Shown here: in pieces, positions 1-11,274 of the stretch | Layout of the letters: the number at the start of each line of letters is the position of its first letter | How positions within the stretch are numbered: position 1 is the first letter of the stretch | Source of the DNA: Batillaria attramentaria | Taxonomy: Eukaryota; Mollusca; Gastropoda; Batillariidae | Direction of reading: 5' to 3' | Assembly: GCA_018292915.2 (NCBI GenBank) | Contig: JACVVK020000218.1 | Span: forward strand, 695,001 to 759,000 | Length of the DNA stretch: 64,000 bases | Notes under the pieces: generated by a model | What the model was told of the DNA's origin: nothing | Seen by the model: the letters and a program-made list of their open reading frames with translations, nothing else | Database searches by the model: none | Translations under genes and position numbers: made by a program

Positions 1-112
1 CTGTGTGTGCTACATTACCTCGATTCCTTTGATGAAGGCGAGTTCTGATCAGGCCACTTGCAGCTAGCTGGACAATTCATATATCACTGCCAGTGTATCT
101 TCAGAATATACC

Positions 113-162
<50 letters not shown>

Positions 163-172
163 CCCCCCCCCC
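113..172. repeat. (CT)n microsatellite with poly-C
   Basis: A pure CT run about 40 bases long is followed by a C run. It lies in the intron just upstream of the first visible exon of the VWF/mucin-like gene and may serve as its long polypyrimidine tract. Confidence 0.85.
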
Positions 173-228
173 TTCCCCGGCTACCTACCTTCCAAAACAG
201 ATAATTGAATGCTTTCATCAATGTACAG

Positions 229-1126
229 GAGGGTCAGATCATTCCCAGCGACCGGAAATGCTACGAAAAGACATGCGCAATGGACAAATCACGTGGGGCT
301 TACGTCATTCAAGAGACACACAGAGAGTGCGAACCTTTCTCGGAACTGCCAGCATGTACAGAGGTTCGTGACAAGGTCACATTGAGAGTAGTCTTAGGGC
401 TTGTAGCATCCACCATTAGGTCAGCCTCTTCTCTTCCCGCTGTGCAAAGCGTATGAAAAAAGTGCGCAATTAACATTAGTCGATTTGTTTTGTTTTTTTC
501 ATCCATGTTTTCATTCAAGGGTACCGGGTATTGTAGTTACTGTCCTGAGCAAAGCGAAGTGTTCAGTGTCACGTGACTGTTGCCAACGGTGAAATTCTGG
601 GAGCATTTAAAGCAAAATCACAGGAAAACAGCTTTGGTAATACTTTACAATAATACTCAATGCTTTACAATATAGTCCTCACCTGTGTCATTGCAGGAGG
701 AGCCAGACTACCAGTCTGATGGTTGCTGCCTGGCGTGTGTACCAAAATGTGAGTAATACACGGCTTTCAGGCGTTGTTACCATTAAGGGACAAAACAAAC
801 TATCACTACCATCCTTGTCATTGTTGATGTGCGCATTTTCGTTGGGTCTGTTTTGTACCTCGCATCACGATTACACAAACGTATAAAGGGAGTGAGAACG
901 GAGGGGTGGACGAAGGAGAAAGTCGACAAAAAATACATTTAAAAACAGAGGAGTGGGTGGGTGTTTGGGAGTTTAACGTCCTTTTCCACCACATACGAGT
1001 GATACCAAAGACGTGGCAACGAGAAAAAGGCCAGCACAAATATTTGGCCCCGTCCGGGATTCGAACTCATGAACCGAGCATTGAAAGTCCAACGCTCTAC
1101 TATTTGGCTAACTGCTCCCCCCCCCT

Positions 1127-1165
<39 letters not shown>

Positions 1166-1876
1166 CCCCCAACAATAGAGAGAAATATTGCGGGGCGACA
1201 TGCTGTTCGTGAAAAATAGTTATGGTTTTGGCAGGGTTGTTATAATTTTTAAAAAATCATTTTGCCTCCGTGGTGAAAAAAGAATCATTGTGCCTCCGTA
1301 CTGAAAATCCCATGGTTTGTAAACAAAGCCTAAGATCCAAACGCCTTGGTGTTTGTCTTTGACCTTCGCCTGACCCGTCTCGTCTGTGTGCAGCCCTCCT
1401 GCCTCCTCCTGTGACGTCAGCCTCGTGCACCACGTGCAGTCCTCAAGTGATGTTCCCACACGCGCAGGACAGTGTTGGATATTTCACCGACACAAACCCC
1501 ACAGGAGCGGAGTGCAGTAATCAGGTACTCACTGCTTCCATCTGGGACAACTGGTTTTAACAATCAGTTCGTGAAAGTGTTACCGTGTGAGCTCTGTTGT
1601 AACAGCCTGTATTTTTGGAAAATTTCAGTGAGAGGTTCATGGTGTTTTTCCTTTTTCCAGGTTCCTGTGGCCGACATGACGGAGTGTTCCGGTTTCTGCG
1701 ATTCGCGCGCCACCTACACTGACGTCATGCGTTCCTTCAGTGACACATGCTCGTGCTGCAGGCCCACCGCCACAAGTGCACGCACCGTCCAGCTCACCTG
1801 TTCCGACGGCAGCACAATGACGCACACCTATCACGTGGCAAACGCGTGTGCTTGTGGCGCCTGTACCGGACACTGA
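229..1876 (+). CDS. 3' end of a VWF/mucin-like secreted glycoprotein (C-terminal cystine knot), partial
   Basis: Last four coding exons of a gene that starts before the window: 229-363, 697-748, 1421-1524 and 1661-1876. They encode 168 aa to a TGA. Each junction has AG/GT, and the phases join (0, 1, 0). Exons 1-2 carry a VWF-D4/C-like cysteine pattern, with DGCCLAC in exon 2. Exons 3-4 form a C-terminal cystine knot (CTCK): CSGFC, then DTCSCC, a TVQLTCSDG strand and the final ACACGAC. This order matches the C termini of von Willebrand factor, gel-forming mucins and hemocytin-like proteins, where the knot drives disulfide dimerisation in the secretory pathway. Which of these families it belongs to cannot be settled from 168 residues. 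An alternative acceptor for exon 3 (after 1393, in frame) would add nine residues. Confidence 0.8.
951..1120 (-). mobile_element. tRNA-derived SINE, family A, in intron
   Basis: Minus-strand copy of a ~165-bp SINE. Read on the minus strand it has a tRNA-like head with a B-box (GAGTTCGAATCC) and the family's tail (GATAYCAC, then ACGTTAAAC). Five related copies occur in the window (about 10151, 15174, 32538, 34234 and 60050). It lies in intron 2 of the VWF/mucin-like gene. The A-box half is degenerate, and no target-site duplication is evident. Confidence 0.75.
1129..1164. repeat. (CA)n microsatellite
   Basis: An uninterrupted CA dinucleotide run next to the SINE, preceded by a poly-C stretch. 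Confidence 0.9.
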
Positions 1877-2730
1877 TCACGTGGCTGACGCCCGTGTGTG
1901 CTCAATGACTTTTTCATGTAAATAACGTTTCAGTGTAACTACGTGTCTCTCGTAAATTGCTGTAAAGATGACTGTCTTCCACACAACGCTGTGAAGATGA
2001 CTGTCTTCGACACAACGCTTTAAAAAAATCAAGTTCAAATAGCATTTTAGTTTTCTGTTGCCATATTGCATAATATGTATACCTGATAGTTTTGTTCTAT
2101 ACATTCCCTTGTCTGTCCAGTGCATTTGTGATAAAATCATATTCACTCCCCGAGATCTTTTGTCACGTGACGCCTGTATGTAGGTTCACTCCGCACTGTA
2201 CTTGTTTGCATAGGTTTGTGTTAAGTTGTTGTGTTGGTTTTTCTCATAAAATGACTCTCATTAAGCTCTCTAAAAGGTTTCTGATTTTCTACACACCGCT
2301 TGCACAATCAGGAACATCCCATTTTCTACAACAATGAAAGGGTTGTGTTAGCTTGTCCCAACAACGTGCAGCATAATTATGTGTTGAGTTTGGAATGTGT
2401 CACTTCCCACTGGTTTTGCTTGTCTCGTCTACTGTAAGAAGCTGTCTGATCTACAGTCTCCGAGCTTCTTTTGCTGATAGGTATCTGTCTTATTTAGTAC
2501 GTTCCTCTGGTTTCTTTTAGCTGATGCTGCATGTCTGTGCATTATGGCAAGTCGCCCTGTTGCCCAAACGTTTGCGTAATGGGATACCATTCCATTTCTA
2601 GAACCTGTCAGAACAGGAAATGCTGCTTCTAGAAATTAAGTCTAGATATAGGATCCATCATTTGGATCAGCACTGTCCGTGATGTATTTTTCGCAACATT
2701 TGGGATAAATAATAATGAATAATAATAATT

Positions 2731-2779
<49 letters not shown>

Positions 2780-3095
2780 TAACAGTGGAAAGAACAAATG
2801 TTTCTAGTGGAATCACAGAGTTCTCTAGGGAAAGCACGAAACTAATGAGCCATCAGGGTTCTATGGTGACACAAACATGGCCGATCGCTGATATCCGCTT
2901 TTCTAAAGATCACTGTATGGGGCGTGCTAACCCCAGTCACGTGGCTAAGAGGTCGATCATTGGCTTGGTTCCCGAGTTAGGGGCGTGCTCCTTCCACGTT
3001 TTCAGTTCAATGAATGGAATGTGTTACAGAAGCTTGCTACTGTTCCACCAGTGACGTAGAAATATATATGACGTCATTGTGTTCAACACGGTGGC
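1877..3095. other. Intergenic: 3' flank of VWF/mucin-like gene and 5' flank of MYCBPAP-like copy 1
   Basis: No coding region is supported here. It holds an imperfect 22-bp direct repeat around 1960-2010 (ATGACTGTCTTC, then CACAACGCT), a (TG)n run at 2733-2778, and no canonical AATAAA for the upstream gene. Confidence 0.5.
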
Positions 3096-3167
3096 ATGGC
3101 AGATGAGGAAAAGGAAACGGTCCTGGACTTCAGCCCACGCTTATCAATCGTGCAGGCTGATAGTTGA
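3096..3167 (+). promoter_or_regulatory. Possible upstream ORF (23 codons) before MYCBPAP-like copy 1
   Basis: An ATG with G at -3 opens a 23-codon frame ending in TGA, 33 bases before the main start at 3201. If transcribed in the 5' leader it could reduce initiation at the main ATG. The transcription start is unknown. Confidence 0.3.
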
Positions 3168-3200
3168 TGACGAACACTTCCCAGAACTCATACAGCCGCC

Positions 3201-4160
3201 ATGTCTCTTCCTGTACCCAGTGCGTCCACCAATGTGAGCGCTGTGTCGCTGTCTGGAACACACGATTCCCACAATCAACATAGCGCTAGCCGCAATGGTA
3301 GCAAACGACCTTCACGAAGAGTTTCCACGTGTAAATCCACGAGCAGTCTCACAAAAGAAAAAGAACGCAAACACGGCAAAGACTGGCATCGTCCAGGTTC
3401 ATTGGCTCACGACGTTTTACCTGAACTCGTGATACCTGTCGAGCCCGTTGATCCGTATGAAGACCTGAGGTACGTAGAGCATGACAAACATGACCCACCT
3501 GAACCACCTTTATGGACAACGCGTCACGTGCAGGTCATGAAGCTTCTCCCAAAGCAGCCAGTCTCTCCTAAACCAGCTCTACCCTCACTCAACCTCATGC
3601 TACCCATCAAGCGAGAAATCCTTCCGGTCTACCAACCGCAGATCACATACATCAGGTGCGTGGAAGTCTTGCCCAGAGAACCAACCCGGCAACGTTCAGT
3701 CTCCAGGTCAAGCCCTGCCCTGGTGGATATACTGCTGGAGGGTCGGAGCAGCCGGTCGTTGTCGGGCCGTCGGCAGGACAAGACGAGTGCCCCCGCTCCA
3801 CAGCAAGCGCCAGACAAAAACAAGTCAGCCATGGTTTCCCACAACGGCGACCGTAACGAGCCGCCGTCTGTCTCCCCACATCAGGACACTACGGAGTCTT
3901 TGCCTGGTCTGCACATCCTCAGTCGGGAAACAGGGATCGGGAACTTCTCCAAGCGTATTACCGTCAGTCAGTCCAAGATCTTTGTCGTTTTCCAAAAGCA
4001 CACAGACAAACCGCGGCATAAGCGGCAGAAATACCTACCAGGACTAAATCGTCGGGAAATTAAGGTGTGCCAGTCGCGTACTTTGAAACACGATAAAGGG
4101 TCAAGGCAGACTCTGGTTGAGTCGCTCCTTAAACTTGACAATAGCAGGGCTGGGACATAG
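3201..4160 (+). CDS. MYCBPAP-related short paralogue (copy 1, N-terminal part only)
   Basis: Single open exon of 319 aa. The ATG sits in a very strong Kozak context (GCCGCC before ATG). Residues 84-112 (EDLRY, then W-TTRHVQV) match the same N-terminal block in the two full copies downstream (ADLRY...NTRPVLV and VELRI...CTRQVLV). After that block it diverges: the TERxxYKPPL segment, the immunoglobulin-like ASH/MSP-type domain and the C-terminal region of the others are absent, and no matching exons were found before 15 kb. The product is basic and serine/proline rich. A possible poly(A) signal lies at 4424. It may be a truncated or neofunctionalised duplicate, or the first exon of a longer gene whose other exons I could not see. 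Confidence 0.6.
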   Translation: MSLPVPSASTNVSAVSLSGTHDSHNQHSASRNGSKRPSRRVSTCKSTSSLTKEKERKHGKDWHRPGSLAHDVLPELVIPVEPVDPYEDLRYVEHDKHDPPEPPLWTTRHVQVMKLLPKQPVSPKPALPSLNLMLPIKREILPVYQPQITYIRCVEVLPREPTRQRSVSRSSPALVDILLEGRSSRSLSGRRQDKTSAPAPQQAPDKNKSAMVSHNGDRNEPPSVSPHQDTTESLPGLHILSRETGIGNFSKRITVSQSKIFVVFQKHTDKPRHKRQKYLPGLNRREIKVCQSRTLKHDKGSRQTLVESLLKLDNSRAGT

Positions 4161-4317
4161 CACTGAGCACAACGAGCAACTACGACTGAACAAACAAAAT
4201 GACACTGCAATGACACTGATGACACTGACACGGTCATGATACTGACACAGAATACAGACGTTTGCCGAGAATCTGCGGCTCTTTTCTGAGACAGTCGAAG
4301 TCGGTGGTGGTGGGCGC

Positions 4318-4318
<1 letters not shown>

Positions 4319-4389
<71 letters not shown>
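4319..4389. repeat. (GT)n microsatellite
   Basis: About 70 bases of GT in the presumed 3' UTR of MYCBPAP-like copy 1. A complementary (CA)n run follows at 4504. Confidence 0.9.
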
Positions 4390-4391
<2 letters not shown>

Positions 4392-4423
4392 TCCTACAGT
4401 AACATGGATTATTATCTATCTGC

Positions 4424-4429
4424 AATAAA
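4424..4429 (+). promoter_or_regulatory. Poly(A) signal AATAAA for MYCBPAP-like copy 1
   Basis: Canonical hexamer 264 bases after the stop codon, just beyond the 3'-UTR (GT)n run. Confidence 0.4.
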
Positions 4430-4503
4430 TGACGTCGGAGACATCTTCACTGAGTAAAGATCAAACATAATACTTCTGTCTCCCTGTTCAACACGGTAAA
4501 ATA

Positions 4504-4577
<74 letters not shown>
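4504..4577. repeat. (CA)n microsatellite
   Basis: About 74 bases of CA. With the GT run at 4319 it makes an inverted pair 115 bases apart that could base-pair in RNA. Confidence 0.9.
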
Positions 4578-4578
<1 letters not shown>

Positions 4579-5284
4579 TGAATGGCCAATTCTCTGAAGA
4601 ATGACATCGATTTCTTTTATGCAGAATTTATTTCATTTATATGTTTGATATGATTAAAATTTGTAATGGACAAGCGAAACGCATAATTATATATAACTTG
4701 TACACTTCTCTGGGTAATAAACAGCACACAGGCAACATGACAATAGTGATTAACAATAAGCCGCTTGACAGGCAGAAGGTCGCATTGTTACTGATCAGTC
4801 GCAACTGGTACATGTAGTATGATTCAGTTAAGGGAAACCTGCGTGCAGAACTGTTCAAACACACTGACGTTTGCCCAAAAGAGCCCTTTGTACTGCCGCT
4901 CCGTTGGTATAGTTCGCCCGTTATTGGGTGCAAATGTATACCAGTCAATTCCGTCAATATTTCGCATAAAGTCAAGTCGTAGAACGAAGACAGCGGCCGG
5001 CCACGTGACTTCACCTCGCCAGACCCCCGGAGTACATTTGCACCCCCTCCAGCGTTGCGGGGATACAGTCGCCCCCGTTAGTGGACGGGATTGGTTTTAA
5101 TTTGCCCCTCCTGCGCACGACAGGTATACATTTGCACCCTGTAACGGCCGAACTATATCAACTGAACTGTACTGCCGAAAGGTTTGAAGAGAAAGTTGTT
5201 ATTACCATGGAGGGGTGATATTTGAAATAACAGTAAAACCGTTGAAAGGACGGGGGGAGGTGGGGGGGGGGGGTGCTGCTTTTT
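4578..5284. other. Intergenic, no gene seen
   Basis: No coding exon or named repeat was recognised. The phrase 'ATTTGCACCC' recurs at about 5034 and 5127, and a related TGCAAATGTATACC lies near 4930, so this may be a worn repeat. Confidence 0.4.
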
Positions 5285-5440
5285 CTGATGAAAAACAATT
5301 CCACAACGTGGCGAACGTTCCTTCTCAGTCTTGCTTCGGTCCCTCAGTGTGGAACACCTTGCCTGCCTCCATCCGTCATTCCCCAACCTCAACAAGTCCC
5401 GTCTAAAAGCCCATCTCTTTCGGGTTTGACTCGATTAGTC
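5285..5440 (+). pseudogene. C-terminal remnant of a CR1/L2-type LINE reverse transcriptase
   Basis: The plus strand reads [19 protein letters not shown] and then, after a frameshift or stop at about 5403, PISFGF. That is the typical end of CR1/L2-like non-LTR polymerases (an 'xxWNxLPxxIR...LKxHLF' pattern). The remnant runs into a large (GT)n/poly-G compound. A 3'-tail-like GCCCAGAGCTCG with an ATT-rich end appears at about 5785-5870. It is clearly dead; the family call is by motif only. Confidence 0.55.
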
Positions 5441-5450
5441 TGTCCCATTC

Positions 5451-5784
<334 letters not shown>

Positions 5785-6014
5785 ACCGCCCAGAGCTCGT
5801 CAGAACAGGGGCACAAAAACTCGTCACTATTATTATGATTATTATTATGATGATGATTATTATTATTAACGTTGTTGTATACCTGACAAGCGTACTGGGG
5901 CTTTAAATATCGCTCCTATACATGAGCAGAAATGGGTCGTTGCATTTCAGGTGTGCTGTTGGAAGTCGGCTCTGGACCATGGGAACTGTGGAGGCAATGT
6001 TCACCACCACGGAC

Positions 6015-6016
<2 letters not shown>

Positions 6017-6101
<85 letters not shown>
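6017..6101. repeat. (CA)n microsatellite
   Basis: An uninterrupted 85-base CA run. Confidence 0.9.
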
Positions 6102-6105
<4 letters not shown>

Positions 6106-6330
6106 AACTAACGAGGGTAGTTGCAGTCAACAAGAACACGTTCAAAGAAACAATAACGAAGAGCTGTCTAACCTGCAATTTGCATTTGACCTCACTCGCG
6201 CACCAACTCGGCTAGCCATACAGGGCCCAGCTGTACACTTCTTGGAGCCGTAAAATAGTGCACAAACTAAAACGTGTACCTCAACGTCCTGGCGATGTTG
6301 ATGACGTTGACGATACCGGTTACGCTACGG

Positions 6331-6530
6331 TGACGTTGGAGACGTTGGGGATGTTGGTGACGTTGGCGACGTTGGCGACGTTGGAGACGTTGGTGACGTG
6401 GGAGACGTTGGTGACGTTGGTGACGTTGGCGACGTTGGAGACGTTGGAGACGTTGGTGACGTGGGAGACGTTGGTGACGTTGGTGACGTTGGCGACGTTG
6501 GAGACGTTGGAGACGTTGGAGACGTTGGTG
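6331..6530. repeat. 9-bp minisatellite (GACGTTGGN)
   Basis: About 22 tandem copies of a 9-mer, with variants GTGACGTTG, GCGACGTTG and GAGACGTTG. The period is a multiple of three, so several frames stay open; these are not regarded as genes. The repeated CGTTG gives an unusual run of regularly spaced CpGs. Confidence 0.85.
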
Positions 6531-6778
6531 ATGATGCTGAACACGGCTGAACTTGTGTACAGCCGTAGCACCTGGAGAGGGTGAAAATGACGATCTGGCG
6601 ACATGTTGTGAAGTACTGGTCGGGACACGACAGGCCGACACACTGATCCGCGCCGCAACCCTCCCACAAGTCGACGTGATCAAATCTATGTGGTCCTTCA
6701 CCACAGTCAGAGAACACGATCACCCCGTCCTTGTCCTGAAAATTAGTCAACCGTACGCGTCAAACTTGTACAAGCGAA

Positions 6779-7380
6779 TACTACCACTACTACTACTTCT
6801 ACTTCTACTACTACTACTACTACTACTACTTATAACAATAATGATAATACTGCTGCTACTACTGCTACTATTACTCCTACTGCTAATGATTACGATAATG
6901 ATACTACTACTACTACTACTGATAACAATGATACTACTACTACTTCTTTTGATAACAAAAACGATAATACTGCTACTACTGCTACTACTGCTACTGTTAC
7001 TCCTACTGCTAATGATTACAATAATGATACTACTACTACTACATTACTGATACTACTACTACTACTGAAAACAATGATACTACTACTTCTTATGATAACA
7101 ATAATGATAATACTGCTACTACTGCTAATATTACTCCTACTGCTAATGATTACAATAATGATACTACTACTACTGATGATAACATTACTGATACTACTAC
7201 TACTGATAATAATGATGATACCGATACTACTACTACTTCTTATGATAACAATAATGATAATACTGCTACGGCTACTGCTACTACTACTGCCAGTAGTAAT
7301 AGTAATAATAACAACACCACCAACTAAACAACAACACCAATAATGATAACAACAACAACAACAACAATAATAATAATAAT
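6779..7380. repeat. Degenerate trinucleotide array (TAC/ACT/AAT-rich), about 600 bp
   Basis: A long compound of TAC repeats punctuated by AACAATAATGATAAT blocks. Within it, blocks of about 120 bases recur (for example near 6830, 7000 and 7130), so the array grew by duplicating larger segments. It ends in (AAC)n/(AAT)n next to a partial SINE of family B. Confidence 0.8.
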
Positions 7381-7570
7381 AATGACAGCAACTGTGTGTT
7401 GCGATGCGCTTCACCTAGTTTCTAGAATTGGCTGAAAGCGCCATGAACTGAACCTAACACGCACGCTCACATGAATCACACGCGTTCTTTCACACACTGG
7501 ACTGGAACACACTATAATCACGTGTTGCAAAGGGTCAACTCAGCCAATCAAGTTTCGGAATTTAGACTCG
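7360..7570 (-). mobile_element. Partial SINE, family B (3' half)
   Basis: After an (AAT)n tail the sequence reads GAAAGCGCCATGAACTGAAC, CACGCACGCTCAC, ACACACTGGA and CAATCAAGTTTCGGAATTTAGA. This matches the 3' half of the full-length family B copies at about 23795-24235 and 50365-50765. The tRNA-like head is missing. Confidence 0.6.
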
Positions 7571-7655
7571 CATTTTGTCTTTTAACTTTGCACAATCTGT
7601 GATCTTGAACAACTAAAGAAGGAACGATGACGCATTTTTGCAGATCTACTTTGTG

Positions 7656-8333
7656 TCAAACTGTTCCTCTGACCTTGATATCGTCTTTGCTATTCACTGT
7701 GGTTGGGGGTTCCCAGACGTTGGCCAAGTAGCACTTGAAGCTGTCAGGCCGGATAAAGAAGGGATAACACTGAGCCTCTTCCCCTGCCCAGTTGCACTGT
7801 TGCATGACTGCACGGTCCAGTGAACAGCCTGTAAGATGAGATGAGATGATAATGTGTGTGACCAGTGTCAATGAAAATCGGAATGAGTGCCGGTTAAAAC
7901 TTGACTTTTAAGTATATTTCAAGTGCATACAAAAAGAACAGGCGTTGCCGTATGATTGGCTATTTTCCCAGTAAGTACATTTTTTTTAAAGGAAATCGTT
8001 GCACACAGAAAAGAAGACAGTAGAGTATCATCAAAGATTATGGTTCTCCTGTAGTCATGGTCTTTCAGTATGTGTCACTAATGGTTGTGACGACTGAGCT
8101 CTGATGATGACTGTTGTGACCAGTCCCAAACGTTTGTTTTTATGAAACCCAACAAATACACAAAACAACACAAAGCATTTTACCTGCCTGGATGAAGGCC
8201 CAGCTTAGCCGAGGGGAGCACGTGATACCTTCAACTAAATCCTTTTGTCTCTCAGTCAGTCCCATCTCCAGCGCCAGTTGAGGCAACTCCTCTCGAGGGA
8301 ACGCGCTTTTCAGGGCATTGAAAGTCAGCATAT

Positions 8334-8376
<43 letters not shown>

Positions 8377-9251
8377 GTGTGTTAATTGTGAAACGCTTAA
8401 CCCAGTTTCTTGAACTGACTCAAACATGTTAACCTAACATGCATGCTCACATGAATTACATGCAGTCTCTCATACACTGGACAGGAGCATATTAGGCTAG
8501 GAAAATTAGGCATTTTATACAAGGGAACGTAGAACAAATTTAAAAACTTAACCCCCCCCCCCCCAAAAAAAAAAAAAAAAATCTTACTTTTCTTAAGTTT
8601 GTGAGTGCTTAGCGATCGCTGAGTATAAGCGCTATGTAAATGTCCAGTAGTAGTAGTAGTAGTAGTAGTAGTAGCATAATTATTATATCAGTAACTGCAA
8701 ACACTTTTGACAATGGTGTGCATTTCGGTTAGGTACAATGTACAGTTATGACAGAACAGCATCCGAACTGTTTCATTATGTAGAAAACGCAACTATTTCA
8801 TTGTGTATGAACTCAACTGTTTCTTTATGTATTAAACTCAACTGTTTCATTTTTTTTTTTTTTTAATTTTTTACAGAACAGTAACTTACTTGCAGTACTA
8901 AGTGCTTGGTTGGAGGTGGAGGAGGGGGGGGGGGGCTATGGTCAAGCTACTGTTGTTGCTTTCACATACATTCACTCATACAATGTCACTATCACACAAT
9001 GCCGACACGGACATTCTCAATGCAATGCCTTACGCACTTCAGCTCTTTCTGCTGTACACATTCATGTGTACATGTATACTTTGTTTGGTGGTTGTTGGTT
9101 GGTTGTTTGATTTTTTGTTGTTGTTTTGTTTGTTTGTCGAAGAGTTCTTACCTTCTCCAGCCGCTTGATCAACGACCACAGAAGACATCAGCGCCAGAGT
9201 CAGCCCTGCTAATACTCGACACATCATCATTGCACCGAGCTTTTGCGACAT
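7656..9251 (-). CDS. Small secreted cysteine-containing protein, 140 aa, unknown family
   Basis: Three-exon gene on the minus strand: 9152-9251, 8184-8333 and 7656-7828. All junctions are AG/GT and phase 1, and the total of 423 bases is in frame. The first exon begins MSQKLGAMMMC and continues as a hydrophobic LAGLTLALMSSVVV stretch, a good signal peptide (cleavage probably near residue 31). The mature part has five cysteines (ITC, GCS, QQC, AQC, FKC), an amphipathic Leu/Glu-rich exon 2 and a Pro/Trp segment (VWEPPTT). An odd number of cysteines suggests a free thiol or an intermolecular disulfide. I do not recognise the family. An (ATT)n tract serves as the polypyrimidine region of exon 2. 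Confidence 0.6.
8338..8500 (-). mobile_element. Partial SINE, family B, in intron of the secreted-protein gene
   Basis: An (ATA)n tail followed by GTGAAACGCTTAACCCAGTT and CATGCTCACATGAATTACATG, similar to family B copies elsewhere. The (ATT)n tail, read on the minus strand, abuts the 3' splice site at 8334, so the SINE tail appears to supply the acceptor tract. Confidence 0.5.
8600..8676 (+). mobile_element. Short interspersed-element 3' tail with (TAG)n
   Basis: GTGCTTAGCGATCGCTGAGTATAAGCGCTATGTAAATGTC followed by (TAG)n. The same type of tail, with a GCGCCTAGAGC block and (ATT)n, is seen at 15895-15972. Confidence 0.4.
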
Positions 9252-9356
9252 GAAACAACTTGACCTTTCCTTCACAGGTGCGGACTGGCGAAGTACATGT
9301 AGGTCCACCCGTTTATGAATTCATAGATTGTATCACATGTTGGATGGCGGTGTCTC

Positions 9357-10075
9357 TACATAGTCCTACGTGTCAATAGTCCTACGTGTCGATAGTCCTA
9401 CGTGTCGGTAGTCCTACGTGTCGATAGTCCGAAAAGTTTGCGCATTTTATATCGATAGTCCGACTTTTTAATAGTCCTACGTGTCAATAGTCCTACGTGT
9501 CGATAGTGTACTGTGGATGGTCCTACGTGTCGCTAGTCGTACTGTGGATGGTCCTACGTGTCGATAGTCCTATATGTCGATAGTCGTACTGTGGACGGTC
9601 CTACGTGTCGATAGTCGTACTGTGGACGGTCCTACGTGTCGATAGTCGTACTGTGGATGGTCCTACGTGTCGATAGTCGTACTGTGGATGGTCCTACGTG
9701 TCGATAGTCCTATATGTCGATAGTCGTACTGTGGACGGTCCTACGTGTCGATAGTCGTACTGTGGACGGTCCTACGTGTCGATAGTCGTACTGTGGATGG
9801 TCCTACGTGTCGATAGTCGTACTGTGGATGGTCCTACGTGTCGATAGTCCCATATGTCGATAGTCGTACTGTGGACGGTCCTACGTGTCGATAGTCCTAC
9901 ATGTCGATAGTCGTACTGTGGACGGTCCTACGTGTCGATAGTCCGGCTATCTTACGCATTTTGTATCGATAGTCCGATTTTTTAATAGTCCTATGGTCGA
10001 TAGTCCTATATGTCGACAGTTCTACACTTACTCAAAGTCTCCTCAGTCCTACGTATTAGTACAACGTGTCGATAG
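9357..10075 (+). repeat. Minisatellite, left arm (TCCTACGTGTCGATAGTC units)
   Basis: About 20 units built on TCCTACGTGTCGATAGTC, many as a 31-33-bp unit with GTACTGTGGAYGG. A higher-order duplication of about 185 bp is visible (the block near 9540-9715 recurs near 9716-9860). The right arm at 10333-10672 carries the exact reverse complement of the core. Confidence 0.85.
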
Positions 10076-10150
10076 TCCTGCTGGAAGGAGCATATGACTA
10101 CCGACGCGTAAGACTGACGACAAGTAGGACTGGCGAGACTTCGAGTTGTA

Positions 10151-10325
10151 GGGGGAGCCGGGATAGCCGAAATTAAGGTAGAACGTTGGGCTTTCAATGC
10201 GCGGGACGTGAGTTCGAATCCCGGCTGAGGCCAAATATTTGTGCTTTTTTTTTTTTTTTTTTCGTTGTCCCTTCTTCGATATCACCCATAGGCGGTGGAA
10301 AAAAGGACGTTAAACTCCCAAAACA
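10151..10325 (+). mobile_element. tRNA-derived SINE, family A, between two opposed minisatellite arms
   Basis: Plus-strand copy. Its tRNA-like head has a degenerate A-box (ATAGCCGAAATTAAGGTAG) and a clear B-box (GAGTTCGAATCCC); then CAAATATTTGTGCT, a T-run, GATATCACCC and GGACGTTAAAC. It lies in the spacer of the large inverted minisatellite. Confidence 0.75.
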
Positions 10326-10332
10326 AACCAGT

Positions 10333-10672
10333 AAGTGTAGAACAATCGACTCGTAGGACAATCGACCGTAGGACTATCGAGAAGTCAGACTTCTGACATG
10401 CAGGACTATCAGCGTAGGACAATCGATACGTAGCACTATCTATACGTAGGACTATCAGCGCAGGACTATTGATACGTAGCACTATCTATACGTAGGACTA
10501 TCAGCGTAGGACTATCGACACGTAGGACTATCGGCGTAGGACAATCGATACGTAGGACTATCGATACGTAGTACTATCAGCGTAGGACAGTCGATACGTA
10601 GGACTATCGATACGTAGGACTATCAGCGTAGGATTATCGACACGTAGGACAGTTGAGACGTAGGACTAGTGA
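10333..10672 (-). repeat. Minisatellite, right arm (inverted copy of the left arm)
   Basis: About 20 degenerate units of CGTAGGACTATCGACA/GCGTAGGACTATCGATA. The core GACTATCGACACGTAGGA is the exact reverse complement of the left-arm core. Confidence 0.85.
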
Positions 10673-10939
10673 CACACATCCGTGTTGGAGAACTTCCTGG
10701 TTCTCATGGCGCGACGCTGCTTGCCTTTTGATTGCCAAAATTGGGCTCATTCAAAGCGTTCTGTTGAATTTACCCCCTCCCTTCCCGTAAAATAACATTA
10801 TCTCCAGAATCTGCACGTACACAGGCATAGATGGACTTTAGGTAAAAGGAGGTTGAGTTTCAACTGAACTACAGCCTAGCTGTGGTGCACAGCAGTGTAG
10901 GGGGAAGAAACTGGGGCTTGACAGTTTAGACTGGAATTC

Positions 10940-11144
<205 letters not shown>

Positions 11145-11274
11145 GCTAGATGTGATGGTACTGATGTGATATTTAAGGAATATTTTAAGGTGGGATTTAA
11201 TGTGTTATATCTAATTTTATACGCTTGTATGGTTTGCTTATTGATTATTTTGTTTGAGTGTTTTTAATGTACTG

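Noticed and set aside
6553..7050. 165-codon frame rich in Leu and Ile
   Set aside because: The C-terminal two thirds is translated trinucleotide repeat; no conserved domain.
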